64,000 nt of DNA from Chloroflexota bacterium. Lineage in GTDB: Bacteria > Chloroflexota > UBA6077 > SHYK01. Below, in pieces: positions 50,070-58,789 of the stretch; the stretch's first letter is position 1, and every line of letters starts with the position of its first letter. The translations under genes and the position numbers were made by a program. Below the pieces are notes generated by a model. That model searched no databases and was not told the DNA's origin. It worked only from the letters and a program-made list of their open reading frames with translations. The DNA is taken from positions 1 through 64,000 of the forward strand of contig DASRDP010000080.1 in assembly GCA_035652535.1 (NCBI GenBank). The letters are read 5' to 3'.

Positions 50070-52232
50070 ATGAATTCGAGACGGTGGAATCGAGGGATTG
50101 TGCATCGCGTAGGCCCCACGGAATGCCCTAATGGCCAAGGCGAGCCGGATCATTCGCTGACGCGTGTCCTCAGACGCGTGGTTGCTGCTCTTGCATTCGC
50201 GGTCTCGTGGGAAGCTGCCGCCTCCGGAGCGCTTGCGCAAGACGGCGCGCCAGTTGTGGCCGTTGTGGGCAACGCGGAATACGGGCCGATCCTCGCGGAC
50301 CCGGATGGGTGGACGCTCTACTGGTGGGACGGGGATTCGCCGTGGGCGAGCTACTGCGCCGACGGGTGCGCCGACCTTTACCCTCCCTATGCGACCGACG
50401 CTGAGATTGCCGCGCCCCGCGAGGTTTCCGAGCAGATCAGCGCGATCGAGCGTGAAGACGGCTCGTGGCAGATCACCTACGAGGGCTGGCCGCTTTACTA
50501 TTTCTCGGGTGACGGCCAGCCGGGCGACGTAAACGGCGCGGGCTCCGATGCGTACGACGCCCTCTGGTCCGTCGTGCCGATCTCGCTCCCGCAGAGCGAG
50601 ACGCCCGCCCCGCAGGCGCCGACCCCGGAGCAAGTTCCGCCGCCCAGCCCGCTCCCGGAAGCGCCGCAGCCACCAGTCGTGCCGCGCCCGATCGAGCAGC
50701 CGATCCCGCCGGCGCAGCCGGCCCGGGAACCGAGCGCGCCTCAGTTCCCGCCGTCCGCTCTGCCGTACCCGCCTCCTTCCTACTATCCAGTCGTCGCGCC
50801 CCTCGGCCCGTATGACCCGGTCGTGCGCGTCGTGGCCCCGGATGGCGGCACCATCACCCTTACGTGGCTCGCCGATCCTGGGGCGGTCTCCTATCGGATC
50901 TATCAAACGACATCGCCGTTTCCCGTGAGCTTCGGGCTGCGCCAGACCGTCCGCCAGACCAGTGGATCGTTGGTCTCACTGGATTCCGTCAGCGGCTTAA
51001 CGCCGGGCACACAGTACTTCTTCCAGATTCGGGCGGTGGACCCGACGGGTGAAGAGCGCGTGGCGCCGGCCGCGGCAATCGTGACCCCGGGGTTCGCGAA
51101 TGTCGCCATTGCTCCTCCCACGGGGGTGAAGGTCACCGACACGACGTCGACCACGGCAACGATCACGTGGCGGGCGAGCGCGGGTGCGGTGCGCTACGAC
51201 GTGTGGCAGGCGCAAGACCCGGCCGGGCCGTTCACTCTGGCGAGCGTCTCGAACGCCACATCCAGTGGGGCCATCGTTGGGTCGCTGGCCCCGGTCACCA
51301 CCTACTACTTCCAGGTGGTCGCGCTGGATCGCCTGGGAACGCCGAGCGCGCCGTCCAACACCGCGGTCGCCACGACGGAGCCGTCGATTCTGCCGCCCGG
51401 CAGCGTCAGCGTCGCCCTCGTCACGTCGACCACCGCGACGCTCCACTGGGTCCCGTCGACCGGTGCTGTGTCATATGAGGTGCAGGAGTCGTCGAGTCTG
51501 GGCGGGCCGTTCTTCGCGGTAGCGCCGGTCTCATCGTCTACGCGGGGAGCGACGGTCGGCGGGCTCTCTCCCGGAGCGGCCTACTACTTCCAGGTCGTCG
51601 CCATCGACGCATCCGGAGCGAGGAGTGAGCCGTCGAATACCGCGATGGCGATCACCACGGTTCCCACCCCCGAGGCTCCTCGGATCGCCGCTCCCACGCG
51701 CCTCGTGGCCGTCGCGATGAGCGCCAGCGCGATCGCGCTGTCGTGGGGGGCGAGCGATGGCGCGACCGCCTACGTTCCCTACATGTCAACCAGCCGATCT
51801 GGCCCCTACACGGCTACCGACTCCACCGCTGGGACCTCGGCCACCATCACCGGCCTATCTCCGTCCACAACGTACTATTTTCAGGTGGTCGCTATCGATG
51901 CCTCAGGGAACCAGAGCGCTCCATCGAATACCGCCAGTGCGGCGACCTCATCGGCGCTGACCGCCCCCAGCGTCGTTGTGACGAATGTCGGCCCGCGAGC
52001 GGTTGGCCTTCGGTGGACGCCCGTGCCGGGCGCGACGTCCTACGTCGTGGCGCAGGCGACCACCGCGAGCGGCCCGTTCACGCCGTCAGCTCTGATCGAA
52101 GCTCGGGGTAACGAGGCCGCGGTCACGGCCCTCACGCCCACTACGACGTACTACTTCCAGGTCACTGCTGTCGACGCCGCCGGCAATCAGGGGCCCCCAT
52201 CCACGCCCGTCGCCGTTACGACGACGCAGTAG
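50070..52232 (+). CDS. Secreted protein: PF03640-type domain plus five fibronectin type III repeats
   Basis: A 720-residue exported protein. After a signal peptide (about residues 31-57, RRVVAALAFAVSWEAAAS), residues 65-175 match the secreted repeat PF03640 (ILADPDGWTLYWWDGD, YCADGCADLYPP, PLYYFSGD). A proline-rich linker of about 70 residues leads to five Fn3 domains, each ending in a TTYYFQV(V/T)A(I/V)D(A)SG-like strand. Fn3 and PF03640 domains point to surface binding rather than catalysis. The N-terminal 30 residues before the signal are long, so a later start is possible. It converges on SBP 4, 4 bases apart. Confidence 0.82.
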   Translation: MNSRRWNRGIVHRVGPTECPNGQGEPDHSLTRVLRRVVAALAFAVSWEAAASGALAQDGAPVVAVVGNAEYGPILADPDGWTLYWWDGDSPWASYCADGCADLYPPYATDAEIAAPREVSEQISAIEREDGSWQITYEGWPLYYFSGDGQPGDVNGAGSDAYDALWSVVPISLPQSETPAPQAPTPEQVPPPSPLPEAPQPPVVPRPIEQPIPPAQPAREPSAPQFPPSALPYPPPSYYPVVAPLGPYDPVVRVVAPDGGTITLTWLADPGAVSYRIYQTTSPFPVSFGLRQTVRQTSGSLVSLDSVSGLTPGTQYFFQIRAVDPTGEERVAPAAAIVTPGFANVAIAPPTGVKVTDTTSTTATITWRASAGAVRYDVWQAQDPAGPFTLASVSNATSSGAIVGSLAPVTTYYFQVVALDRLGTPSAPSNTAVATTEPSILPPGSVSVALVTSTTATLHWVPSTGAVSYEVQESSSLGGPFFAVAPVSSSTRGATVGGLSPGAAYYFQVVAIDASGARSEPSNTAMAITTVPTPEAPRIAAPTRLVAVAMSASAIALSWGASDGATAYVPYMSTSRSGPYTATDSTAGTSATITGLSPSTTYYFQVVAIDASGNQSAPSNTASAATSSALTAPSVVVTNVGPRAVGLRWTPVPGATSYVVAQATTASGPFTPSALIEARGNEAAVTALTPTTTYYFQVTAVDAAGNQGPPSTPVAVTTTQ

Positions 52233-52236
52233 CGCC

Positions 52237-53949
52237 TCAGCGCAGCTCCCAATCCTGCATGTTCCAGGGAACGGTACTCTCTGGCGGCGCATTGGTGACG
52301 CCGGTCAGCGCGCTCGTGTGGGCGAACACGACCGACCGGTAGAAGAGGGTCAGCACAGGGAGCTGTTCGCTGAAGATTTTCGCGATTTGCCCAACCCGCT
52401 CGATCTGCTGCCCATGATCGAGCGTCGTTGCGAATGTGTCCGCCAGGCTGGTGTACTCCGTGTTGGCCCAGCCGCCGCGATTTGATCCGTTCCAGCGATT
52501 GTCCTTCGTGGGAATATTGCTGATCTTAAAATCATTGATGAGGCCCACCCCGGCAGCGGTGCTATTGATGAGCATGTCCGGGAAGCTCGCCAGCACGTCC
52601 GGCTGGCGAGACGCCGCGCCGGTGAGCTGCCGCTGCTCGACGCCGAATCCTGCCCGCTGCCAGCCGTCGGCCAGCACCGCGATCTCCGAGATGTTGTCCG
52701 CGGCGGCCTGAGTCACGACCTGGACGCCGAAGCGACCGGCTGTCGGACTGACGAAGATGCCGTCTGCTCCCCGCGCGTAGCCCGCCTCCGCCATGAGCTG
52801 CTCGCTTCGACGTGGGTCGAGCGGGTATTTGACGAGCGCGCGATCGGCTGCGCGCCCGATCTCGCTCAGCGGCGGCACGAGGAAGTCGCCAAGAATTGCC
52901 TCACCGCCATAGACCGACTCATTGATCGCCTGGCGGTCCGCGGCATGAAATAGGGCGGCGCGCACCTTGGGATCGAGGAGGGCCTTCTGTTCGAGGATGT
53001 CGGAACGAAACTGGATATAGATGCCTCGATACTGGTTGATGTGCAGATTCACGGCGCCGGCGCCGCTCGGCACCCAATCCTGCTTCAGAAGCTGCACCTC
53101 GCTGAGGCGCGCCGCGGCATCCGCCGTAAGCTGAATGTCTCCCGAAAACAGGCTCGCGAGGACGGCGTTGCTGTCCGCCATGAATACCAGGCGTACGCGG
53201 CCGATCTTCGGTGGGCCAAGGGCGTGTTTTGCGAATCCGCTGGCCTCGATAAATTGACCCGGCTCCCAGCGGTCGAGTCGATACGGGCCGACTCCAACGA
53301 ATTCGACGGTCCAGTACGGCAGGTTCAAAAAGGCGTCGGGCGTGTTCTGCTGAAATGCCGTCTCGAGAATGTGGCGTGGCAGGGGCGGATATTCCCGGTT
53401 GTGCTCGTACATGGTGGCGGCGCCCGGAAATGGCCTTTTCCACGCGAACACGATGGTGCGGGGGTCGGCGGCCGAAACCCCGTCGAGGGCGTCGAACGGC
53501 GGCGTGCGCGAGTGACCGAGCTCAGGTGTCGAGTAGACGTTCCAGGTGAAGACGAAATCCTCCGCAGTGAGTGGCGTGCCATCGTGCCACGTTGCGCCGT
53601 CACGCAGCTTCCAGGTCGTCTCCATTCGACCGTCTGGGAAGACCTTCCAGCTATCCGTCTCGAGCGCTGGCAGTGCTTCGGCCAAATAGGGATGGGGATT
53701 CGCCTCGTTGTCCATGTACGAGAGCTGCGCATTGAACACGCGCTTGATGAGGTAGGTTGCCTGGCCCGGCTGCGTGAAGGGGTGGAGCGCGAGGGTGTCC
53801 GGCTCGTCGTGAATGGCGATCACGAGCTGGCGCGATTCCTGCTGGCTGGGCGCAACGGCGTTCGCAGGGCGGCCTTGCGCGGCGGGCTCCGCGCAGGCAA
53901 TGGCGCCAGCCGCGATCAGCAACAGGCCGACAGCGCGCAAACCGATCAT
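52237..53949 (-). CDS. ABC transporter substrate-binding lipoprotein, family 5 (SBP 4)
   Basis: A 570-residue lipoprotein, start MIGLRAVGLLLIAAG with lipobox AIAC (Cys19). Signature METTWKLRDGATWHDGTPLTAEDFVF and LDPKVRAALFHAADRQAI. Tail WNMQDWELR. GGAGA lies 6 bases before the ATG at 53949. It is the last gene of a minus-strand run with Rieske 2, SBP 5 and bicupin 2, starting 29 bases after the bicupin stop. It converges with the Fn3 protein gene. Confidence 0.87.
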   Translation of the reverse strand: MIGLRAVGLLLIAAGAIACAEPAAQGRPANAVAPSQQESRQLVIAIHDEPDTLALHPFTQPGQATYLIKRVFNAQLSYMDNEANPHPYLAEALPALETDSWKVFPDGRMETTWKLRDGATWHDGTPLTAEDFVFTWNVYSTPELGHSRTPPFDALDGVSAADPRTIVFAWKRPFPGAATMYEHNREYPPLPRHILETAFQQNTPDAFLNLPYWTVEFVGVGPYRLDRWEPGQFIEASGFAKHALGPPKIGRVRLVFMADSNAVLASLFSGDIQLTADAAARLSEVQLLKQDWVPSGAGAVNLHINQYRGIYIQFRSDILEQKALLDPKVRAALFHAADRQAINESVYGGEAILGDFLVPPLSEIGRAADRALVKYPLDPRRSEQLMAEAGYARGADGIFVSPTAGRFGVQVVTQAAADNISEIAVLADGWQRAGFGVEQRQLTGAASRQPDVLASFPDMLINSTAAGVGLINDFKISNIPTKDNRWNGSNRGGWANTEYTSLADTFATTLDHGQQIERVGQIAKIFSEQLPVLTLFYRSVVFAHTSALTGVTNAPPESTVPWNMQDWELR

Positions 53950-53978
53950 CTCACGTCTCCAACAGTGCACCGGGCGCC

Positions 53979-55097
53979 CTACGCCCGCCGACCGATTCCC
54001 GCGAGGAGCGCGTCCATCCTCGGCGTCACGCCGTGCTTCGCGCACTCTTCCAGATACATCGCGTAGATAGCCGGATCCTCGTGCTCGTACTCGATCTGGT
54101 CACCGCCCTCTTCGGTGCTCACCATCGTGAGGTCACCCCGCGGTCGGAAGAACCGATACTTACCGTGTCCCCATCGGATGGCAAGATAGCGCGCGGGCTC
54201 CTGCCCGGTGTTGAAGTGCTGGTGAAAACCCATGTTCTCGGGGACGAAGGTGGTTCCGGGCACCCAGTCGACCCGTGTCTTCGGGCCACCTTCGTGCCAG
54301 TGCAACGTGTACCCGGTGCCAGTCAGGATAATCACGCTGGCGCCTGCACCGTGGCGATGGGCCTTCTTGTAGGTCCCGACGGGGAACTCCGAGACGTGGG
54401 CGACGAGGGTCGAGTTTCCGATCTCAAACAGCACGTTTCGACCACCGGCGCCCCGGCCGGGGGCCTCGAGCAGCTCGAATCGTGAGAGGTCGGCGACGTA
54501 GTTGGTCTCCCAGGAGCCGGCGCCGGGCTGACCCTCCTCGAGGAAGTGTCCGGTCCCGTTGAAGTGGCCGTCAGCCGCGACGAAGCGGTCGGTGAAACGG
54601 AAATCGTTGTTGAAGATGAAGTCCAAGTTGTGGAAGAGGTCCATGACCAGCGGCGCATCCGTCACCGCGTAATAGCGAGCCGTCTCATCCCCGGAGAGAT
54701 TGAAGTGCTGGTACCAGGCATTGGGCGGGATCGCGAAGAGGCTGTGCTGTCTCCACTCGAACGTCTGCTTCTTCGCCTCGTCGTACCAGACCGTCGTGGC
54801 GCCGCGTCCGGCGAGGATGTAGACGGTCGCTTCGTACAGGTGCCGCTGTGGCTTCAGTTGCCTGCCAGGCGGGATCTCGACGACCTGCCCGTCGGTGTAT
54901 CCCTCTTCTGCCCCGGAAAGACGGACGAACGTGGCGTTCCCGCCAACGCGCTCCCACGGCTCGAGGCGAAGCTGGTTCAGATGCGCGTAGAACCCGCCAA
55001 CCGTGGGGATGCCCTGCTCGGCGGCCCATCGCTCGTAGGCAGTCAGCGAGCGGCGGCGACCTCGACCGTTGGTCTCAACCTCCGTCGATTGTGTCAC
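53979..55097 (-). CDS. Bicupin protein 2 (gentisate dioxygenase-like)
   Basis: A 372-residue paralogue of the bicupin at 37798-38898. Cupin 1: QRHLYEATVYILAGRGATTVW; cupin 2: GTYKKAHRHGAGASVIILTGTGY, both with the H-x-H type metal site. Residues between share FNNDFRF and a WFDEAKKQTFEWR-like segment (YDEAKKQTFEWRQ). GTG at 55097 overlaps the SBP 5 stop (GTGA) and has GGAGGTG about 9 bases upstream, whereas ATG at 55130 would sit further inside SBP 5. The context suggests it acts on the compound captured by SBP 5 and oxidised by Rieske 2. Confidence 0.82.
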   Translation of the reverse strand: MTQSTEVETNGRGRRRSLTAYERWAAEQGIPTVGGFYAHLNQLRLEPWERVGGNATFVRLSGAEEGYTDGQVVEIPPGRQLKPQRHLYEATVYILAGRGATTVWYDEAKKQTFEWRQHSLFAIPPNAWYQHFNLSGDETARYYAVTDAPLVMDLFHNLDFIFNNDFRFTDRFVAADGHFNGTGHFLEEGQPGAGSWETNYVADLSRFELLEAPGRGAGGRNVLFEIGNSTLVAHVSEFPVGTYKKAHRHGAGASVIILTGTGYTLHWHEGGPKTRVDWVPGTTFVPENMGFHQHFNTGQEPARYLAIRWGHGKYRFFRPRGDLTMVSTEEGGDQIEYEHEDPAIYAMYLEECAKHGVTPRMDALLAGIGRRA

Positions 55098-56824
55098 TGG
55101 TCTTGCACCTCCCATCGATGTGCGTCCCATGCGGGGCCGGATTCCAGCGCGCGCGGGGCCACGTGGATCAAACGATTCGAGATGATCCTCGCTTCGACAC
55201 GATAGTAAAGGGGGATGAGCGGAAGATTCTCGGTTACGTGTCGAAGGAGAAGGTTGAGACTCCGCATGCGCTCGGGATCGGGGATCGCGGAAAAGAATCG
55301 GGTGAACAGCGCATCATACTCCGAGCTGGCGTATCGCGCGACGTTGGCTCCCGTGTACCCGTTTTCCTGGCGGGGAATCTCAGTGCTGACGAACGTGGGA
55401 AGCACGAGGAGCGCGTTCGGCCCACCCCGAAACCAGAAGCCGCGGCGCGTCGCGCTGATCGCCGCGTCCTGTCGCGGCGGCTGGGTCACAGGATCCACCG
55501 ACACACCGACGCGCTGCCAGTAATCCGCGATGGCCAGCAGCACCTTGGCCTGGTTGTCGTCACCGGGCTGGCTCTGGATTTCCACACTGCCCAGGCGCTC
55601 GCCGGACGCGCTTCGGAGGGCGCCGTCGGCGGCACGCGTGTAGCCGAGATCGGCGAGGAGCTGGGCGGCGCGCGCGGGATCGTAGGGATACTGCGCGACG
55701 CCAACCTCGGCCTCACGGTGCAGGGTGTCGCCCGGAGGCAGGATGCTGTCGGGCACCTGCGTCAGGCCGTTCTCCAGGGTATCGATCAGCTCCTGCCGAT
55801 CGATGGCCAGTAGTGCCGCCTGGCGAAAGCGCACATCTCCGGTCACGGCGGGCTGCGGATCAATGAACTGTGGATAGAGGCGCTGGAGGTTGAACGGCGT
55901 CGCTTCCATCCGCACGGGCGCGCGCCGCGCGGCGTCGGCGCCCTGTTCCAGGGACACCGTCCGGCTCAGCGTGAGGTCGACGACGCCGGCGAGCACGTTC
56001 GCCACCAACGTATTGGAGTCCGGGATGAACTTCACCTCTATTTCGTCGATCTTGGGCCGGCCCAGCGCGAACTGGTCGTTCGCGGCGACGACGGCGTGGC
56101 TGTCGGGGTCCAGCTCGCGTACGACGAACGGTCCCGTCCCCACGAACTCGTCGCTCCAGTACGGAAGCCCGAGAAAGGTTTCCTTATTTTCCGTGTAGGG
56201 GCCCTCCAGCAGGTGGCGCGGGAGCGGGAGAATCTGCCCGCTCGTGACGCCACTGCCCGCCGTGGAGAAGAGCCGATCCGCCCAGATGAACGTCCTCTTC
56301 CAGTGGGCGACGAAGGTGTGCTCGTCGCGGGCCTCGCCCCGCTCGAGGAACGGCATGATGCTGTCCCGCAGCGGAAGGTCCCGATCGGTCGCAAGCTGCA
56401 CCGTGAACGCGAGGTCTTGCGCGGTGAATGGCGCGCCGTCATGCCAGCGCGCATTGGGGCGAATGGTCCACGTCGTCTCCATCCCACCGTCGGGTGAGAG
56501 CTTCCAGTTGCCATTCTCCAGGCTGGGCACGGCCTCTGCGAGGACGGGGCGGAGGTCTCCCTGATCGCTGGTGGTGGCCAGGCCGACGAGCACGAGGTCT
56601 TGAAGTCCATCGGCTCCGGCCGTGGTGCCGCCCAGCTTGTAATAGAAGCCGGTGGGCTGACCGCGCATGGCGAGGGTCACCCGCTTCGGGGACTTGGCGT
56701 CCGCGGTTACCGAAGACGCAGGAGCGGATGATTGCCGTCCCGCGCACGAACACAGAATCGCGCCGAGCAGGAGCCAGACGCCGAGCCGAGGCGAATGGCT
56801 CCGCAAGCTACCGGCCGCCCTCAC
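55094..56824 (-). CDS. ABC transporter substrate-binding lipoprotein, family 5 (SBP 5)
   Basis: A 576-residue lipoprotein with lipobox ILCSC. Signature METTWTIRPNARWHDGAPFTAQDLAF and FRQAALLAIDRQEL are present; the tail is WDAHRWEVQDQ. Its GTG start overlaps the Rieske 2 stop (GTGA) and its stop overlaps the bicupin 2 start, so Rieske 2, SBP 5 and bicupin 2 form a coupled trio. No permease or ATPase gene lies near. Confidence 0.87.
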   Translation of the reverse strand: MRAAGSLRSHSPRLGVWLLLGAILCSCAGRQSSAPASSVTADAKSPKRVTLAMRGQPTGFYYKLGGTTAGADGLQDLVLVGLATTSDQGDLRPVLAEAVPSLENGNWKLSPDGGMETTWTIRPNARWHDGAPFTAQDLAFTVQLATDRDLPLRDSIMPFLERGEARDEHTFVAHWKRTFIWADRLFSTAGSGVTSGQILPLPRHLLEGPYTENKETFLGLPYWSDEFVGTGPFVVRELDPDSHAVVAANDQFALGRPKIDEIEVKFIPDSNTLVANVLAGVVDLTLSRTVSLEQGADAARRAPVRMEATPFNLQRLYPQFIDPQPAVTGDVRFRQAALLAIDRQELIDTLENGLTQVPDSILPPGDTLHREAEVGVAQYPYDPARAAQLLADLGYTRAADGALRSASGERLGSVEIQSQPGDDNQAKVLLAIADYWQRVGVSVDPVTQPPRQDAAISATRRGFWFRGGPNALLVLPTFVSTEIPRQENGYTGANVARYASSEYDALFTRFFSAIPDPERMRSLNLLLRHVTENLPLIPLYYRVEARIISNRLIHVAPRALESGPAWDAHRWEVQDQ

Positions 56825-58014
56825 CGGCTCGCCGGCTGCGGCGCGCGGGTGCGCTGTGGTGGGAAGCGGCGGGTCATCTCGAGCCAGGTCTGGAGGTCCG
56901 TGTCGATCGGAGCGGGGTCCGGGTCTCGAACGATCCCGATAGGGTCGAGGCCGCGCGCGACCTTGTCGATCTCACGCTTCAGAATCTCGCGGTAGAGTAC
57001 GATGCCGCGATCCGACGTCGCCAGTCGCTCGGTTACTCGGTCGGCGATTGGGCCCTGGGTTTCCAGCGCCATGAGATCTTGCGGCTGCACGCCGTTCATG
57101 GCGTATCGGGCGACGGGATGGATCGCATCGGTCGGCGTCTTACTGCGCGGCCAACCTGGCTGGAAGCGAATGGTCTTATCGCCATCGCCGACCGGCTCTC
57201 CGTCGAGGGGTGCGTGCAGCTTCAGATCGACGTGGACCGTGTAGCGCAGCATGTGCGTATCGTCGATGGGAACCCGAATGCCGATGTGGTCATACGTCCG
57301 CTGGATGTTAGGAAAGATCATGAGGTCGGTGTCGACGTAGCCGCTCTTGTGCACCTGCTTGCGCTTGATCCCGAAGGGGACCTCCCGGTACTCCAGCCCA
57401 TCAAGAAAGTCGATCCGTCCTCGTGCCGTGTTGAGCCCCTCGATTCCCCTCGATGCCGATTCCTGGTGCAGGATGAACACGTGGGACTGGTCCATGTGGT
57501 TCTCCATCCCTTGCAGCCAGTTGCAGTCGAAATACTGTGGACCGGAGATTGTGAGCGGGCCTGCCTCGCCGAGGTCCCACTTCATCAGCGAGGGCGCGGG
57601 CGCCGGGCCCATATATGCCCAGAAGAGACCATACTGTGCGCGGACCGGATACGCTCGCTGCTTGACCGTGAGGTGAAACCGGCTGTCGGCCGGCTCAGCG
57701 GGGGTCTCGAGGCAATTGCCCGCGATATCGTAGAGCCAGCCGTGGTACGCGCACGCGATGCCGCGCTCTTCGACGCGGCCATAGAGGAGGGATGCGCCCC
57801 GGTGGGCGCAATGGTCGGCCAGCAGCCCGACACGGCCGCACCGGTCGCGAAACAGGACGAGGTCCTCGCCGAGAACTCGCACGTGCTTCGTGGGGCTCGC
57901 ATCCGAAAGCTCTGACAGCATCGCCACCGGCTGCCAGTAACGGCGGAATAGCTCGCCGCATGGTGTACCGGGCCCGATTCGCGTCAGGCGCTCGTTCTCT
58001 TCCGCCGTCAACAT
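56821..58014 (-). CDS. Rieske non-heme iron oxygenase, phthalate dioxygenase-like (2)
   Basis: A 397-residue oxygenase with Rieske ligands C69-x-H71 (CAHRG) and C88-xx-H91 (CAYHGW) and mononuclear-iron histidines in MDQSHVFILH (H178, H183). It begins MLTAEENERLTRIGPGTPCGELFRRYW, paralogous to Rieske 1. ATG at 58014 has GGGAGG 5 bases upstream; the GTG at 58032 would place that site inside the gene. It heads a coupled operon with SBP 5, bicupin 2 and SBP 4. No reductase gene is nearby. Confidence 0.92.
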   Translation of the reverse strand: MLTAEENERLTRIGPGTPCGELFRRYWQPVAMLSELSDASPTKHVRVLGEDLVLFRDRCGRVGLLADHCAHRGASLLYGRVEERGIACAYHGWLYDIAGNCLETPAEPADSRFHLTVKQRAYPVRAQYGLFWAYMGPAPAPSLMKWDLGEAGPLTISGPQYFDCNWLQGMENHMDQSHVFILHQESASRGIEGLNTARGRIDFLDGLEYREVPFGIKRKQVHKSGYVDTDLMIFPNIQRTYDHIGIRVPIDDTHMLRYTVHVDLKLHAPLDGEPVGDGDKTIRFQPGWPRSKTPTDAIHPVARYAMNGVQPQDLMALETQGPIADRVTERLATSDRGIVLYREILKREIDKVARGLDPIGIVRDPDPAPIDTDLQTWLEMTRRFPPQRTRAPQPASR

Positions 58015-58130
58015 CACGACCTCCCGAGTCACTGATCAGCGGTGTTGGATCGTATCACACGGCACTGGCGCATTCCGAGGGATTCGCGGGCCCCGGAGTG
58101 ATCGTGCAATCCGTTCGCCCACATGCGCCC

Positions 58131-58159
58131 TTGACGGGAATTTCCTTTTAGTCTAGACT
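58131..58159 (+). promoter_or_regulatory. Promoter of the TetR gene
   Basis: TTGACG (58131-58136), 17 bases, TAGACT (58154-58159). The -10 box is the second half of the palindrome AGTCTAGACT, so a dimer bound there would block polymerase. Confidence 0.6.
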
Positions 58160-58190
58160 CACACGAAAAATTCATTTAAGGAGAGACTAA
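58148..58190 (+). promoter_or_regulatory. Candidate TetR operator pair
   Basis: AGTCTAGACT (58150-58159) is a perfect 10 bp palindrome. TTAGTCT (58148-58154) and AGACTAA (58184-58190) are inverted copies 29 bases apart. Autoregulation by the adjacent TetR gene is inferred from position. Confidence 0.45.
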
Positions 58191-58216
58191 TTCGAAATAA
58201 TCGACGGGCGTATCGG

Positions 58217-58789
58217 ATGTCGGCGCGCGCCGCGTCGTCCCAGGCCACCTACGACCGGATACTGGAGGCCGCGGCCCAGCTCCTCCTCGAGGGTTTCGTG
58301 GATGCCGTGACCCTCGACGCTGTTGCCAGGCGGGCTTGCGTGACGGTGCAAACGATCATCCGGAGGTTCGGCAGTCGTGCCCGGTTGCTGGAGGTGGCCT
58401 TCCACGCGGCCAACGAACGGGCGGTTTCGAAACGTGGAGACACGCCACCGGGTGACATCGTGGCCGCGGTATCGGGGCTCTTCGACCACTACGAGGAGAT
58501 TGGCGATTCCGTCATTCGTGCTCTGGCGCAGGAGGAGCGCGTAGCCGCATTTCGGGTGCCTCTCGCGCTCGGGAGGTCTGCACACAGGGACTGGGTCATC
58601 CGTGCGTTCGAACCGTACCTCGCACGCTGCGATCCATCAAATCGAGACGAGGTCCTGCGAGCGCTGATCGTCTCCACCGATGTGTACACATGGAAGCTGC
58701 TCCGGCGAGACATGGGGCTGACTCGACTCGAAGCGGAGTTCGTCGTACAGCGTTTGCTTCGCGCGCTGTTTGGGGAGCAGGGAGGATGA
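58217..58789 (+). CDS. TetR family transcriptional regulator
   Basis: A 190-residue regulator. The N-terminal helix-turn-helix is QATYDRILEAAAQLLLEGF, then VTLDAVARRACVTVQTIIRRFGSRARLLEVAF (recognition helix VTVQTIIRRF). The C-terminal ligand domain is helical and unclassified. ATG at 58217 has no ribosome site of its own. A good AAGGAG (58178-58183) lies 6 bases before an in-frame ATT at 58190, which would add nine residues (MRNNRRAYR), so the real start is uncertain. The stop overlaps the following glycosyltransferase start as ATGA, so the two are probably coupled. Confidence 0.87.
   Translation: MSARAASSQATYDRILEAAAQLLLEGFVDAVTLDAVARRACVTVQTIIRRFGSRARLLEVAFHAANERAVSKRGDTPPGDIVAAVSGLFDHYEEIGDSVIRALAQEERVAAFRVPLALGRSAHRDWVIRAFEPYLARCDPSNRDEVLRALIVSTDVYTWKLLRRDMGLTRLEAEFVVQRLLRALFGEQGG

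Noticed and set aside
49577-50906. Minus-strand frames opposite the TIGR04076-like and Fn3 genes
   Set aside because: No motifs or ribosome sites; the plus-strand genes have domain signatures.
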